64,000 bases of DNA. Origin: Chloracidobacterium sp. (GTDB lineage: Bacteria > Acidobacteriota > Blastocatellia > Pyrinomonadales > Pyrinomonadaceae). The notes under the pieces were generated by a model. It worked only from the letters and a program-made list of their open reading frames with translations. It did no database searches and had not been told where the DNA came from. Below, piece by piece: positions 26,560 through 34,353 of the stretch (position 1 is the first letter of the stretch; every line of letters starts with the position of its first letter). The stretch is from assembly GCA_016715795.1 (NCBI GenBank), contig JADJXP010000002.1, positions 1,116,001 through 1,180,000 of the forward strand, in the 5' to 3' direction. Position numbers and translations under genes: made by a program.

Positions 26560-28490
26560 AGGTCAACGACTTTATAGTTAGATTCGCGAATGTAAATGGC
26601 ACCGGTTCGGCTTCGGCGAATGCTCTGTTTACCAAGGCTGTGTTTCGCATGGGCGTGCCTGTTACGCCGAAGAACATTTTCCCATCGAACATTCAGGGCT
26701 TGCCGACATGGTATGAGGTTCGCGTGTCGGAGAAAGGCTATCTCGGTCGTCGCGAAGGTGTGGACATGATGATCGCCGTCAATCCGCAGTCGATGAAGAA
26801 AGACTATGCGGACGTAATGCCGGGCGGCTACTTTCTTTACGACTCGTCAAAGCCTCTGCCGCCGACATACGAACGCGACGACATCACGCATATTCCCATC
26901 CCGCTGATGAACCTCTGCAACACAGAGTACACCGACGCTAGACAGCGGCAGCTTTTCAAAAACATCATCTACATCGGAGCCCTCACGGCGTTGTTCGACA
27001 TTGAGTTTGCGGTGCTTGAAGGCATGATCGGCGAGCAGTTTAAGGGCAAAGAGAAACTGATCGAGCCGAATATCAAGGCCCTTAACATCGGGCTCAAATA
27101 CTCTCGGGAGAATTTCGAATGTCCATTAGATATTCGCATCGAACGCCGTGATCTTCTGAAAGACAAGATCTTGTTTGGCGGGAATTCAGCGTGCGGGCTT
27201 GGTGCGGTTTACGCCGGAGCGACGGTCGCCGCGTGGTATCCGATCACGCCTTCGACGAGCGTCGTAGATGCGTTTGCGAAATACGCGGCAAAATATCGCG
27301 TCGATCCTGAGACCCGCAAAAACAACTACGCCATCGTCCAGGCCGAAGACGAGCTCGCAGCCATTGGCATGGTAATGGGAGCAATGTGGAACGGCGCACG
27401 GTCGTTCACGGCAACGAGCGGACCGGGCGTTTCGCTTATGAACGAGTTCCTAGGTTTGGGCTATTTTGCCGAAGTTCCGTGCGTTCTGATCGATGTGCAG
27501 CGAACCGGCCCTTCGACAGGAATGCCGACGAGGACGCAGCAATCGGATATTCTTCTCGCGGCGTATGCCTCGCATGGCGACACCAAGCATCCGCTGCTTT
27601 TCCCGGCGACTGCTAAAGAATGTTTCGAGATGACCGCCGATGCCTTCGATCTTGCCGAACGTCTGCAAACGCCCGTCATCATCATGACCGACCTCGATCT
27701 CGGTATGAACGATCATGTCACCGATGCATTGGTTTGGGACGATTCGAGGCAGTACGATCGCGGCAAGATATTGACACAGGTGCAACTCGATCGCATCTAC
27801 AAAGCGATATCGAACGGCAACGGAAACGGCGCCCATATCGAATCGCAGCCCGACGCAGAAGCCGAGCATGCAGGAGAATTCCTCGATCAGTTCAACGGCA
27901 AATGGGGCCGTTACCTCGACATTGATAACGACGGCATTCCGTACCGCACGATCGCCGGCACAAATCCGACACGCGGAGCGTTTGTCACACGCGGTTCGTC
28001 CCGCGACGAGTACGGCGTTTATACCGAAGACGGAGCTGCATATCAACGAAACGTCGATAGATTGGCGAAGAAATGGGAAACCGCGAAGAAGCTTGTTCCT
28101 GAGCCGGAGTTCTACAACAGCTCCCCTCCTTACGAAGGGGTGGCAGCCGCTTCGACTGACGGGGTGGTTCTCACTACAAACAAGGACGGTGTAATTTTCT
28201 TTGGTACAACTACGGATTCCGCTTTAGAAGCTCTAGAACTTCTCGAAGCTGACGGCTTCCATCTCGACGCGATGCGCCCGCGGGCTTTTCCGTTTGGCGA
28301 ATCGTTCCGCGAGTTTGTCGCGTCGCATTCACGCATCTTCGTCATCGAACAAAACCGCGACGCCCAATTCCGCAGCCTGATAATAATCGAACTCGGCACC
28401 GACGCCGCCAAGTTAATCTCCGTCCTCAACTACGACGGCATGCCGATCACAGCGGATAATATTTATAGGCAGATAAAGGAAAAGTCGTGA
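26556..28490 (+). CDS. korA: 2-oxoacid:ferredoxin oxidoreductase, fused gamma-alpha subunit
   Basis: 644 residues. The N-terminal gamma domain (about 5-190, RFANVNGTGSASANALFTKA) is fused to the pyrimidine-binding alpha domain (from about 205, GNSACGLGAVYAGATVAAWY; GPGVSLMNEFLGLGYFAEVP). With KorB it decarboxylates a 2-oxoacid (2-oxoglutarate is the usual assignment) to acyl-CoA with reduction of ferredoxin. Residues about 522-540 (SSPPYEGVAAASTDGVVLT) are encoded by a palindromic repeat that appears to be inserted in frame. Normally korB follows directly, but here it is 3.8 kb away. Confidence 0.93.
   Translation: MKVNDFIVRFANVNGTGSASANALFTKAVFRMGVPVTPKNIFPSNIQGLPTWYEVRVSEKGYLGRREGVDMMIAVNPQSMKKDYADVMPGGYFLYDSSKPLPPTYERDDITHIPIPLMNLCNTEYTDARQRQLFKNIIYIGALTALFDIEFAVLEGMIGEQFKGKEKLIEPNIKALNIGLKYSRENFECPLDIRIERRDLLKDKILFGGNSACGLGAVYAGATVAAWYPITPSTSVVDAFAKYAAKYRVDPETRKNNYAIVQAEDELAAIGMVMGAMWNGARSFTATSGPGVSLMNEFLGLGYFAEVPCVLIDVQRTGPSTGMPTRTQQSDILLAAYASHGDTKHPLLFPATAKECFEMTADAFDLAERLQTPVIIMTDLDLGMNDHVTDALVWDDSRQYDRGKILTQVQLDRIYKAISNGNGNGAHIESQPDAEAEHAGEFLDQFNGKWGRYLDIDNDGIPYRTIAGTNPTRGAFVTRGSSRDEYGVYTEDGAAYQRNVDRLAKKWETAKKLVPEPEFYNSSPPYEGVAAASTDGVVLTTNKDGVIFFGTTTDSALEALELLEADGFHLDAMRPRAFPFGESFREFVASHSRIFVIEQNRDAQFRSLIIIELGTDAAKLISVLNYDGMPITADNIYRQIKEKS
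28121..28171 (+). repeat. Palindromic repeat inserted in frame in korA
   Basis: A C-rich then G-rich stretch (CCCC-T-CCTT-ACG-AAGG-GG at 28123-28140, then GGCAGCCGCTTCGACTGACG and GGGGTGGTT) has the look of a dispersed repeat rather than of conserved coding sequence. It encodes a stretch that breaks the usual KorA pattern just before VIFFGTTTDS. The reading frame stays open. Confidence 0.55.
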
Positions 28491-28726
28491 TAGATTTTGA
28501 GATCGTCAGCGAAATAACTGACATCGAAACAATAGCGAGCGGAACCGGCATTCGCGATCGAGCGAGATTGAAAAAGCAATATGGTGGAACTCGTTGGCGG
28601 AAATTGAAAGGGACTGCGTCAGTAAGATTGCTAAGTGGTAGAATACGGCTAGCTGAAATTCATTGGTATGAAGCTCACGGCATCGGAAAGAAGGAATTCA
28701 AATTAAAGCCGCCGTTCTTAGATTGA
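28487..28726 (+). CDS. Small basic hypothetical protein between korA and korB
   Basis: 79 residues, GTG start overlapping the korA stop (GTGA). Basic (KKQYGGTRWRKLKGTASVRL) with a C-terminal IHWYEAHGIGKKEFKLK. Such small proteins commonly occur near toxin-antitoxin and restriction genes, but no family is assigned. First of three short coupled ORFs ahead of the methyltransferase. Confidence 0.6.
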   Translation: MIDFEIVSEITDIETIASGTGIRDRARLKKQYGGTRWRKLKGTASVRLLSGRIRLAEIHWYEAHGIGKKEFKLKPPFLD

Positions 28727-28727
28727 T

Positions 28728-28970
28728 ATGAAAGGAAAGTTTTTAGCACTTTGTTTAGACAACGATGGCTATAAGGCATCGCTTGAAGTCGGCAAGGTTT
28801 ATCCGGTCATTCGCGACAAGGCAGCGGAAAAGGAAGGTTATTTGCGCGTTATAGACGAGAGCGGGGAAGATTATGCTTTTGCCGCAGATCGTTTTCATAT
28901 GGTTGAACTGCCGTTGAAGGTGAAACGGACACTCGCCGCGCACGCAGCAGTCTTTGCGAGCTTGGCGTGA
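28728..28970 (+). CDS. Small hypothetical protein
   Basis: 80 residues. Beta-rich (KGKFLALCLDNDGYKASLEV, GKVYPVIRDKAAEKEGYLRV), perhaps a small SH3-like or OB-like fold, with a helical C-terminal tail. It follows the previous ORF by one base, and its stop overlaps the next start (GTGA). No family recognised. Confidence 0.55.
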   Translation: MKGKFLALCLDNDGYKASLEVGKVYPVIRDKAAEKEGYLRVIDESGEDYAFAADRFHMVELPLKVKRTLAAHAAVFASLA

Positions 28971-29146
28971 TCGAACAATCAGCAACCGCCGACACGTCCT
29001 TGAAAATCCAGGCAGGCATGGTCACGGTCCGCATCCTCGACGGCATCGTCCGCAACGTTTACGCCAACGATCCGGGCAAACTCGCCGCATGGATATCTGC
29101 CAGCCTCGTCGAAAAAGCACCAAAGAAACAGGCACCAACTCCGTAG
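28967..29146 (+). CDS. Small hypothetical protein (59 residues)
   Basis: GTG start overlapping the preceding stop. The core IQAGMVTVRILDGIVRNVYA followed by a Lys/Pro-rich end (EKAPKKQAPTP) looks like a complete small protein. The overlap and open frame are the main evidence. Function unknown; possibly part of the restriction-modification cargo that follows eight bases later. Confidence 0.5.
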   Translation: MIEQSATADTSLKIQAGMVTVRILDGIVRNVYANDPGKLAAWISASLVEKAPKKQAPTP

Positions 29147-29154
29147 GTTGCGAA

Positions 29155-30132
29155 ATGGATAAGGTAAAAGAGCGAATGAGTGTATTAAGTTCACCCGAAC
29201 TAGACAAACTAATCCCGAAGTTAGCGCGGGACGAAGCTGAATTGAAACGGATTCAGGAAGAAGTCGCTACGCAAAAAACAGTTCATTCGATTCTTGTTGG
29301 CGATTCACAGGACATTTCGTTCATTCGCGACGAGTCGGTCCATCTTGTTCTCACATCGCCGCCCTATTGGAATCTGAAGGAATACAACGACCACGAAGAG
29401 CAACTCGGTCACATTGACGATTATAAGACGTTTCTTGAAAAACTTGATTCGGTCTGGCGGGGCTGTTATCAGAAGCTCGCAGTTGGTGGAAGAATGGTTG
29501 TGGTCGTGGGGGACGTGTTGAGATCGAGGCGTGAACATGGTCGTCATAAGGTTGTACCGCTTCATGCTGACATTCAAGTTCGTTGCGAAAAGATCGGTTT
29601 CGACAATTTGGCGCCTCTCATCTGGCACAAGATCGCCAACGCAAGCTTTGAGGTCAAAGGAAATAGTAAATTCTTGGGCAAGCCATATGAACCAAACGCC
29701 GTAATTAAACACGACCTTGAATATATCCTTATGCTAAGGAAAGGTGGCGGCTACCGAACACCGACTCCCGAGCAACGTCGTCTATCCGTGATTTCCGAAC
29801 CGGAATTTAACGAGTGGTTCCAACAGATCTGGACTTTAACAGGCGCTTCAACACAAAAAGGCCATCCGGCACCTTTTCCCGAAAAGCTCGCGCACAGACT
29901 TATTCGAATGTTCAGCTTTGTCGGCGATACCGTTCTTGATCCCTTTCTCGGCTCAGGCACTACGATGCTCGCCGCAGCGAAAGTTGGAAGAAACTCTATC
30001 GGAATAGAGGTTGATAAAACTTATGCTGAACAAGCCCGTCAGCGGTTCGAGAAAGCATTCGGAATGTTTGATAGCGAGACGATCTATTTGAACTACGCGA
30101 AGGTACCACATGAGCAAACTGTTGCCGCCTGA
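29155..30132 (+). CDS. DNA methyltransferase, beta-class (N4-cytosine or N6-adenine)
   Basis: 325 residues from ATG 29155; the open frame extends further upstream but that part overlaps the previous ORF in another frame. The catalytic motif IV TSPPYW (about residues 63-68) precedes the SAM motif I region FVGDTVLDPFLGSGTTML (about 255-275), the order of beta-class amino-methyltransferases. SPPY is typical of N4-cytosine enzymes but also occurs in N6-adenine ones. It overlaps the restriction endonuclease gene by 23 bases and should protect its site. A short helical region (residues 15-45) precedes the catalytic part. Confidence 0.9.
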   Translation: MDKVKERMSVLSSPELDKLIPKLARDEAELKRIQEEVATQKTVHSILVGDSQDISFIRDESVHLVLTSPPYWNLKEYNDHEEQLGHIDDYKTFLEKLDSVWRGCYQKLAVGGRMVVVVGDVLRSRREHGRHKVVPLHADIQVRCEKIGFDNLAPLIWHKIANASFEVKGNSKFLGKPYEPNAVIKHDLEYILMLRKGGGYRTPTPEQRRLSVISEPEFNEWFQQIWTLTGASTQKGHPAPFPEKLAHRLIRMFSFVGDTVLDPFLGSGTTMLAAAKVGRNSIGIEVDKTYAEQARQRFEKAFGMFDSETIYLNYAKVPHEQTVAA

Positions 30133-30871
30133 TTTTGATGAAAGAGTGAGCCGAGCCGTTCAGCAATTTTGGACGGGACGGCTTAGTTCGTCAATAACTA
30201 CTCAAGAGGGCGGTCGAGGTTCGGTGATCGCCGGAAAAAACCTTGATGGTTTTTCAGAATTGATCCGTGACGTAGCGCTCTATGCAGGTATTCCTTCCGA
30301 GAACATCATTGTTACGGGCAAGTCAAAACTTACTATTCCCGGCTATTTTCGACCTACGAAGATGTGGGACGCTTTGGTCGTTTACAAGCGTCATCTTGTC
30401 GCCGCCTTTGAGCTAAAGTCACAGGTCGGCCCATCGTTCGGAAACAACTTCAACAATCGTTCCGAAGAATCGATAGGTTCTGCGGTTGATTTTTGGACGG
30501 CGCATCGCGAAAGCGGGTATCGTGTGCCCGAACAAGAAGGACTTTTTCAACTTTCAGACAGCAAACCGCCTTTTCTTGGTTACTTGATGTTGCTTGAGGA
30601 ATGCCCCGCTTCGACGAGCCGTGTAAGAGTTGACGAATCTCATTTCAAGATCTTTCCGGAATTTGTAGATTCATCCTACGCCAAGCGATATCGACTATTG
30701 ATCGAAAGATTGTTATCCGAGAAGTGGTATACGTCCGGATGCTTGCTACTGTCGAACCGCGAGTCCGGTAAACTCGACGGCTCATTCACGTCGCCAACGG
30801 ACACGCTGCATCCACGCTCATTATTTGCGGACTTCGCTGCTGCATTGCTCGCGGCGGTCGAAACTTATTAA
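30110..30871 (+). CDS. Type II restriction endonuclease, XhoI/PaeR7I family
   Basis: 253 residues, close to the roughly 245 of XhoI and PaeR7I. The characteristic central block is WDALVVYKRHLVAAFELKSQ followed by VGPSFGNNFNNRSEESIGSA, which contains the presumed PD-(D/E)xK catalytic core (D in WDALV, E-x-K in FELKSQ). Family members cut CTCGAG; specificity here is inferred. The gene overlaps the methyltransferase and its stop TAA is followed at once by ATG of a broken pntB fragment. Confidence 0.88.
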   Translation: MSKLLPPDFDERVSRAVQQFWTGRLSSSITTQEGGRGSVIAGKNLDGFSELIRDVALYAGIPSENIIVTGKSKLTIPGYFRPTKMWDALVVYKRHLVAAFELKSQVGPSFGNNFNNRSEESIGSAVDFWTAHRESGYRVPEQEGLFQLSDSKPPFLGYLMLLEECPASTSRVRVDESHFKIFPEFVDSSYAKRYRLLIERLLSEKWYTSGCLLLSNRESGKLDGSFTSPTDTLHPRSLFADFAAALLAAVETY

Positions 30872-31032
30872 ATGCAACAAAGCCTGATCACAATCGCATA
30901 CATCGCCGCGAGTGCGTTGTTTATTTTGAGCCTTGGGGGGGGCTGAGCCAGCAGGAGACGGCGCGGCGGGGGAATTTGTATGGGATCGTCGGGATGCTGA
31001 TTGCCTTGGTGGCGACGGCTGCGGCGAACTGA
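30872..31032 (+). pseudogene. 5' fragment of pntB (NAD(P) transhydrogenase beta), frameshifted
   Basis: Translation gives MQQSLITIAYIAASALFILS, then LGG, and after a run of eight G a frameshift; restoring two bases gives LSQQETARRGNLYGIVGMLI followed by ALVATAAAN and stop. This is the well-conserved PntB N terminus, cut after about 50 codons. The start codon is directly adjacent to the restriction gene stop. No pntA or remainder of pntB is nearby, so the fragment came along with the restriction module or was left by a deletion. The bases 31033-31101 hold no gene. Confidence 0.85.
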
Positions 31033-31101
31033 TTGCGGATCTCGAATTCCTGATTGCGGCTTTTGATTCGTGGTAAAATAGCTCTTCAGTGAGGTAAAGG
31101 A

Positions 31102-31329
31102 ATGTCAACGGTAGCCGAAGCAGAGGAATTGGTATTCAGTCTCTCGGAAAAGGAGCGCGCAGAATTGATTGGTAAGATGATACGTTCGCTTCCTTCGCCT
31201 TTTGTCGCTGAGGACGAAGATTGGGTAGAGGAAGCATTGCGCAGAGACCGAGAGATGGACGAAAAACCTGAAACCGTGCTTACCGAAGAACAATTCTTTA
31301 CGTCGCTGCGAGAGTATGTTCGCAAATGA
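31102..31329 (+). CDS. Antitoxin of a ParE-type system (addiction module component family)
   Basis: 75 residues. The pattern AEAEELVFSLSEKERAELIG followed by KMIRSLPSP and an acidic C-terminal half (WVEEALRRDREMDEKPE) is that of the putative addiction module component antitoxins (TIGR02574-like). It is preceded by a good Shine-Dalgarno (GAGGTAAAGGA) and overlaps the toxin gene by four bases (ATGA), the usual arrangement. Confidence 0.82.
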   Translation: MSTVAEAEELVFSLSEKERAELIGKMIRSLPSPFVAEDEDWVEEALRRDREMDEKPETVLTEEQFFTSLREYVRK

Positions 31330-31619
31330 GAGCCGTATTAAGTTCGGCTGCTGAACGCGACGTTAAGCGAGCCCTAGATTATTACCTTAGAGAGGCCGGA
31401 GCCGACGTTGCCGATGATTTTATCGACCGGATCGAAGCAAAACTCGCGCAGATAAAGAAAAATCCCGAGTGGTATCGAATTGTCGCTAAAGGTCTTAGGA
31501 GCGTAGAACTTGACCGATTTCCTTACAGTATCGTTTACCGAATTGTGAACAAAACTCTTCTCCGAGTGACGACGGTTCGTCATCACAAACAACATCCGGA
31601 TTTCGGACTCAATCGCTAA
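31326..31619 (+). CDS. ParE/RelE superfamily toxin
   Basis: 97 residues with the full RelE/ParE core: VLSSAAERDVKRALDYYLRE, FIDRIEAKLAQIKKNPEWYR, then SVELDRFPYSIVYRIVNKTL and a C-terminal VTTVRHHKQHPDF. This fold either cleaves mRNA at the ribosome or poisons gyrase; the sequence alone does not decide. Two bases after its stop begins a fragment of korB. Confidence 0.87.
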   Translation: MRAVLSSAAERDVKRALDYYLREAGADVADDFIDRIEAKLAQIKKNPEWYRIVAKGLRSVELDRFPYSIVYRIVNKTLLRVTTVRHHKQHPDFGLNR

Positions 31620-31621
31620 TT

Positions 31622-31771
31622 ATGACCTACGTTAGATCAACATTTAGACATCCGGCATTGCCGAAGAATGAACTCGGCTACACGGTGGATTATTATGAGG
31701 GTAGCTTGAGCACGTTGTGTGCGGGGTGCGGGCATGATTCACGTCACGGGCGAAGCGTCGAGGCGTGCTAG
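31622..31771 (+). pseudogene. Duplicated, truncated 5' end of korB
   Basis: The first 40 codons are nearly identical in protein to intact korB at 32261 (MTYVRSTFRHPALPKN, one Asp/Glu change, CAGCGHDS). Homology then fades and a TAG ends the frame at 31771. The nucleotide differences in the first 120 bases are almost all at third codon positions (GTT/GTC, CAT/CAC, GCA/GCG, GAT/GAC), so this is a diverged allele once under selection, not a recent copy. It lies between the ParE module and hicBA. Confidence 0.93.
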
Positions 31772-31780
31772 AATAACGAT

Positions 31781-32053
31781 ATGTCAGGGAATTACATATT
31801 GAGCGATTATGTCGAATTGGCCTTGCAAGAGGCTGAGTACGACAAGCTACAGGACAGCACATTTGCCGGCCGAATCCCGTCGTGCAAAGGCGTCGTGGCA
31901 TTCGCGGCGACGTTACGAGAATGTGAGAGCGAGTTGCGCTCTACACTTGAAGATTGGGTCCTCGTCGGTCTTAAACTCGGTCACGAATTACCGGTCCTCT
32001 CGAATATTAATCTGAACCGCGCCCCAACATATGAGCCAGTGGCATCCGTGTAA
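31781..32053 (+). CDS. hicB: HicB-family antitoxin
   Basis: 90 residues. The partial RNase H-like HicB fold is clear: VELALQEAEYDKLQDSTFAG, then RIPSCKGVVAFAATLRECES and LEDWVLVGLKLGHELPVLSN. The C terminus is short, so a separate DNA-binding domain is lacking or minimal. TAGAAT at 31769 may be the -10 box of its promoter, arising at the end of the korB fragment. Overlaps hicA by 23 bases. Confidence 0.88.
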   Translation: MSGNYILSDYVELALQEAEYDKLQDSTFAGRIPSCKGVVAFAATLRECESELRSTLEDWVLVGLKLGHELPVLSNINLNRAPTYEPVASV

Positions 32054-32264
32054 ACGCGCGGACTTCATTCAAAGGCTTCGACGACTTGGTTTTGATGGGC
32101 CGTATTCGGGTTCGAGACACCAATTTCTTGTTTTCAAGAATCATCGCCTGACTGTTCCATCGAATGCGGAGTATTCAGTTCCGCAGTTGAAGATGATGTT
32201 GCGAGAAGTCGCCTCGATCCTAGATCGCGCTATAACGGTCGACCAGTGGGGTAAGCTTAAATGA
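32031..32264 (+). CDS. hicA: HicA-family mRNA interferase toxin
   Basis: 77 residues with the double-stranded RNA-binding-like fold of HicA/YcfA: KRADFIQRLRRLGFDGPYSG, SRHQFLVFKNHRLTVPSN (active-site histidine in SRHQF) and the terminal VPQLKMMLREVASILDRA. The order hicB-hicA is one of the two common ones. Its TGA overlaps the korB ATG (ATGA at 32261-32264), so korB translation is likely coupled to toxin translation. Confidence 0.9.
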   Translation: MSQWHPCKRADFIQRLRRLGFDGPYSGSRHQFLVFKNHRLTVPSNAEYSVPQLKMMLREVASILDRAITVDQWGKLK

Positions 32265-33313
32265 CCTACGTCAGATCAACATTTAGACACCCGGCGTTGC
32301 CGAAGAATGATCTCGGCTACACGGTCGACTATTACGAGGGCAGCTTGAGCACGTTGTGTGCGGGGTGCGGGCATGATTCGATCAACGCGGCGATCGTCGA
32401 GGCGTGTTGGCAGATGAATATCGAGCCGCATAAGGTGGCGAAGCTTTCGGGCATCGGGTGCTCGTCGAAATCGCCGGCGTATTTTTTGTCTAACTCGCAT
32501 GGATTTAATTCGGTCCACGGGCGTATGCCGAGCGTGGCGACGGGTGCGAATTTGGCGAACCGTGACTTGATCTATTTCGGCGTTTCGGGCGACGGCGACA
32601 CGGCGTCGATCGGAATGGGACAGTTTGTCCACGTCGTGCGGCGAAATCTAAACATGGTTTACCTCGTGATGAACAACGGCTGCTACGGCCTGACGAAGGG
32701 GCAGGACTCCGCGACGGCGGACGCTGGTTCTAAATCGAAAGCCGGAAGCGTGAACCTGTTCGAGGCCATCGACCTTGCCGGTCTCGCAATTGAGCTGGGA
32801 GCGACCTTTGTTGGCCAAAGTTTCTCAGGCGATAAGGAGCAGCTTGTCCCGCTGCTCAAAGCGGCAATGAAGCACGAAGGCTTCGCATTATTGAACGTCA
32901 TCTCACCTTGCGTGACGTTCAACAACAACGCCGGCTCGACCAAGTCATATGATTACGTCCGCGAGCATATGGAAGCCATCTCTACAGTCGATTTTGTGCC
33001 CATAGCCAAAGAGATCCTGACCACATACGAAGCCGGCTCGATCAGAGAGCTTGAGATGCACGACGGCTCGATGCTCCACCTTCACAAACTTGAAAAGGAC
33101 TGGGACCCGATGGACCGACTGTCGGCCATCAATGCGATTCACGCCGCAAAGGTAAAGGGCGAGATCCTTACCGGTTTACTCTTTATCGATGAGGGATCGA
33201 GCGACCTGCATTCGCTTTTGAATACGTCCGATCTCCCGCTCAATGCGCTTTCTCAGGATGTGCTTTGTCCCGGCTCGGATGCCTTAAGCAAGCTCAACTC
33301 GGCTCTGCGTTAG
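32261..33313 (+). CDS. korB: 2-oxoacid:ferredoxin oxidoreductase beta subunit
   Basis: 350 residues, the thiamine diphosphate-binding subunit that pairs with KorA. Key blocks: YYEGSLSTLCAGCGHDSINA, GCSSKSPAYFL, then VSGDGDTASIGMGQFVHVVR with the TPP motif GDGD...N (MNNGCYGLTKGQDS). Cysteines in CAGCGH and elsewhere would bind one [4Fe-4S] cluster. Intact, unlike the fragment 640 bases upstream. Translation start overlaps hicA. It ends before a hairpin at 33330. Confidence 0.93.
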   Translation: MTYVRSTFRHPALPKNDLGYTVDYYEGSLSTLCAGCGHDSINAAIVEACWQMNIEPHKVAKLSGIGCSSKSPAYFLSNSHGFNSVHGRMPSVATGANLANRDLIYFGVSGDGDTASIGMGQFVHVVRRNLNMVYLVMNNGCYGLTKGQDSATADAGSKSKAGSVNLFEAIDLAGLAIELGATFVGQSFSGDKEQLVPLLKAAMKHEGFALLNVISPCVTFNNNAGSTKSYDYVREHMEAISTVDFVPIAKEILTTYEAGSIRELEMHDGSMLHLHKLEKDWDPMDRLSAINAIHAAKVKGEILTGLLFIDEGSSDLHSLLNTSDLPLNALSQDVLCPGSDALSKLNSALR

Positions 33314-33329
33314 TGTGATGCGCAAAAAG

Positions 33330-33371
33330 GCGAATAGCACGTAATGCGGAGGGGCAAGGCGTGCTATTCGC
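33330..33371. terminator. Hairpin between korB and the convergent usp gene
   Basis: GCGAATAGCACG (33330-33341) pairs perfectly with CGTGCTATTCGC (33360-33371), loop 18 bases. No T-run follows on either strand, so it may be a stabiliser or small palindromic element as well as a bidirectional stop. Confidence 0.5.
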
Positions 33372-33394
33372 ATTATGTCCGCATGGGGAACATT

Positions 33395-34246
33395 CTAGCT
33401 GCGGACAATCTCTACTGAACAATGGGCCCCGGACGCAACTGCCGTCGACACGCTGCCCATAACCAATCTCTCGGCCGATCCCGATCGTGCGTGCGGCCCG
33501 AGAAATATCGTATCGGCGTGCCAATCAGCGGCCTCACGGATGATCTCGGACCTCGGATCTCCAAACCGAACACAGACACTGGACTCAATGCCGGCTGTGC
33601 GGAGCCGTCTCAATGACGCCGAAGCGAGGGTTTCGGCCCATTGTTCAGCAAACTGCTCTCTAACGGCCGAGTCACGCATCTGCGGCATAAATCGACCGAT
33701 CGAACCCAGAACCGAACTGTCAGCGACTGCCAGCAGCCGCACTGTCGCCGGAGAATGCCAGCTTCGCTCGACAATACTATTGACAGCGTTGACTGAGCCC
33801 ACCGACCCGTCAAACGCTACGAGCAGGCGTTCAATATGGTCACTCGCCCGGTACGGAACGCGCACGATGCGGACCGTGCACTCAGCCGAACTCAGTACTC
33901 TCTGTGCGGTTTGGCTGAGAGTCGATGGAGTGCCGAAAATGCGACCCCCGCACCCACCGATCACAATAATGTCAATATCGAAGGCACTGGCTGCAGCGAC
34001 GATCTCGTCCGAAGGCGAGCCTTGAGCCGTTAGAGTGGCAACTTCCAATACGGGAAGAGCCTTTCGCAACTCGTCGGCCGCCCTCGCGGCCAGCATGCTT
34101 ACATCTCTATTTTGACCGGAGGCCTTATGCATGTCTGTGACGGAGATCACAATTACTGAATCTTTTTTGCAAAGACCCATCTGGCCAACGCTCTGGACGG
34201 CAGCCTTTGAGGTTTTCGAACCGTTGTAGCAAAGTAAGATCCGCAT
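33395..34246 (-). CDS. Universal stress protein with two UspA domains
   Basis: 283 residues in two UspA halves. Half one begins MRILLCYNGSKTSKAAVQSV and has SAFDIDIIVIGGCGG; half two begins ERLLVAFDGSVGSVNAVNSI and has WHADTIFLGPHARSGSAERL followed by VMGSVS, the ATP-binding G-x2-G-x9-G-(S/T) type motif. The first half has a less canonical version of it. Cytoplasmic stress or energy-state protein. It is divergent from the AstE-like operon. Confidence 0.9.
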   Translation of the reverse strand: MRILLCYNGSKTSKAAVQSVGQMGLCKKDSVIVISVTDMHKASGQNRDVSMLAARAADELRKALPVLEVATLTAQGSPSDEIVAAASAFDIDIIVIGGCGGRIFGTPSTLSQTAQRVLSSAECTVRIVRVPYRASDHIERLLVAFDGSVGSVNAVNSIVERSWHSPATVRLLAVADSSVLGSIGRFMPQMRDSAVREQFAEQWAETLASASLRRLRTAGIESSVCVRFGDPRSEIIREAADWHADTIFLGPHARSGSAERLVMGSVSTAVASGAHCSVEIVRS

Positions 34247-34353
34247 TGTGGCCAGTCATGGGGAGCGAACCCGAAAAAGCCTCACGGCCAATTCTGTGGG
34301 CAAACAGTATGCCACCAATAATTCAAGCGAAAACTTCATTTTCGAGGACAAAA

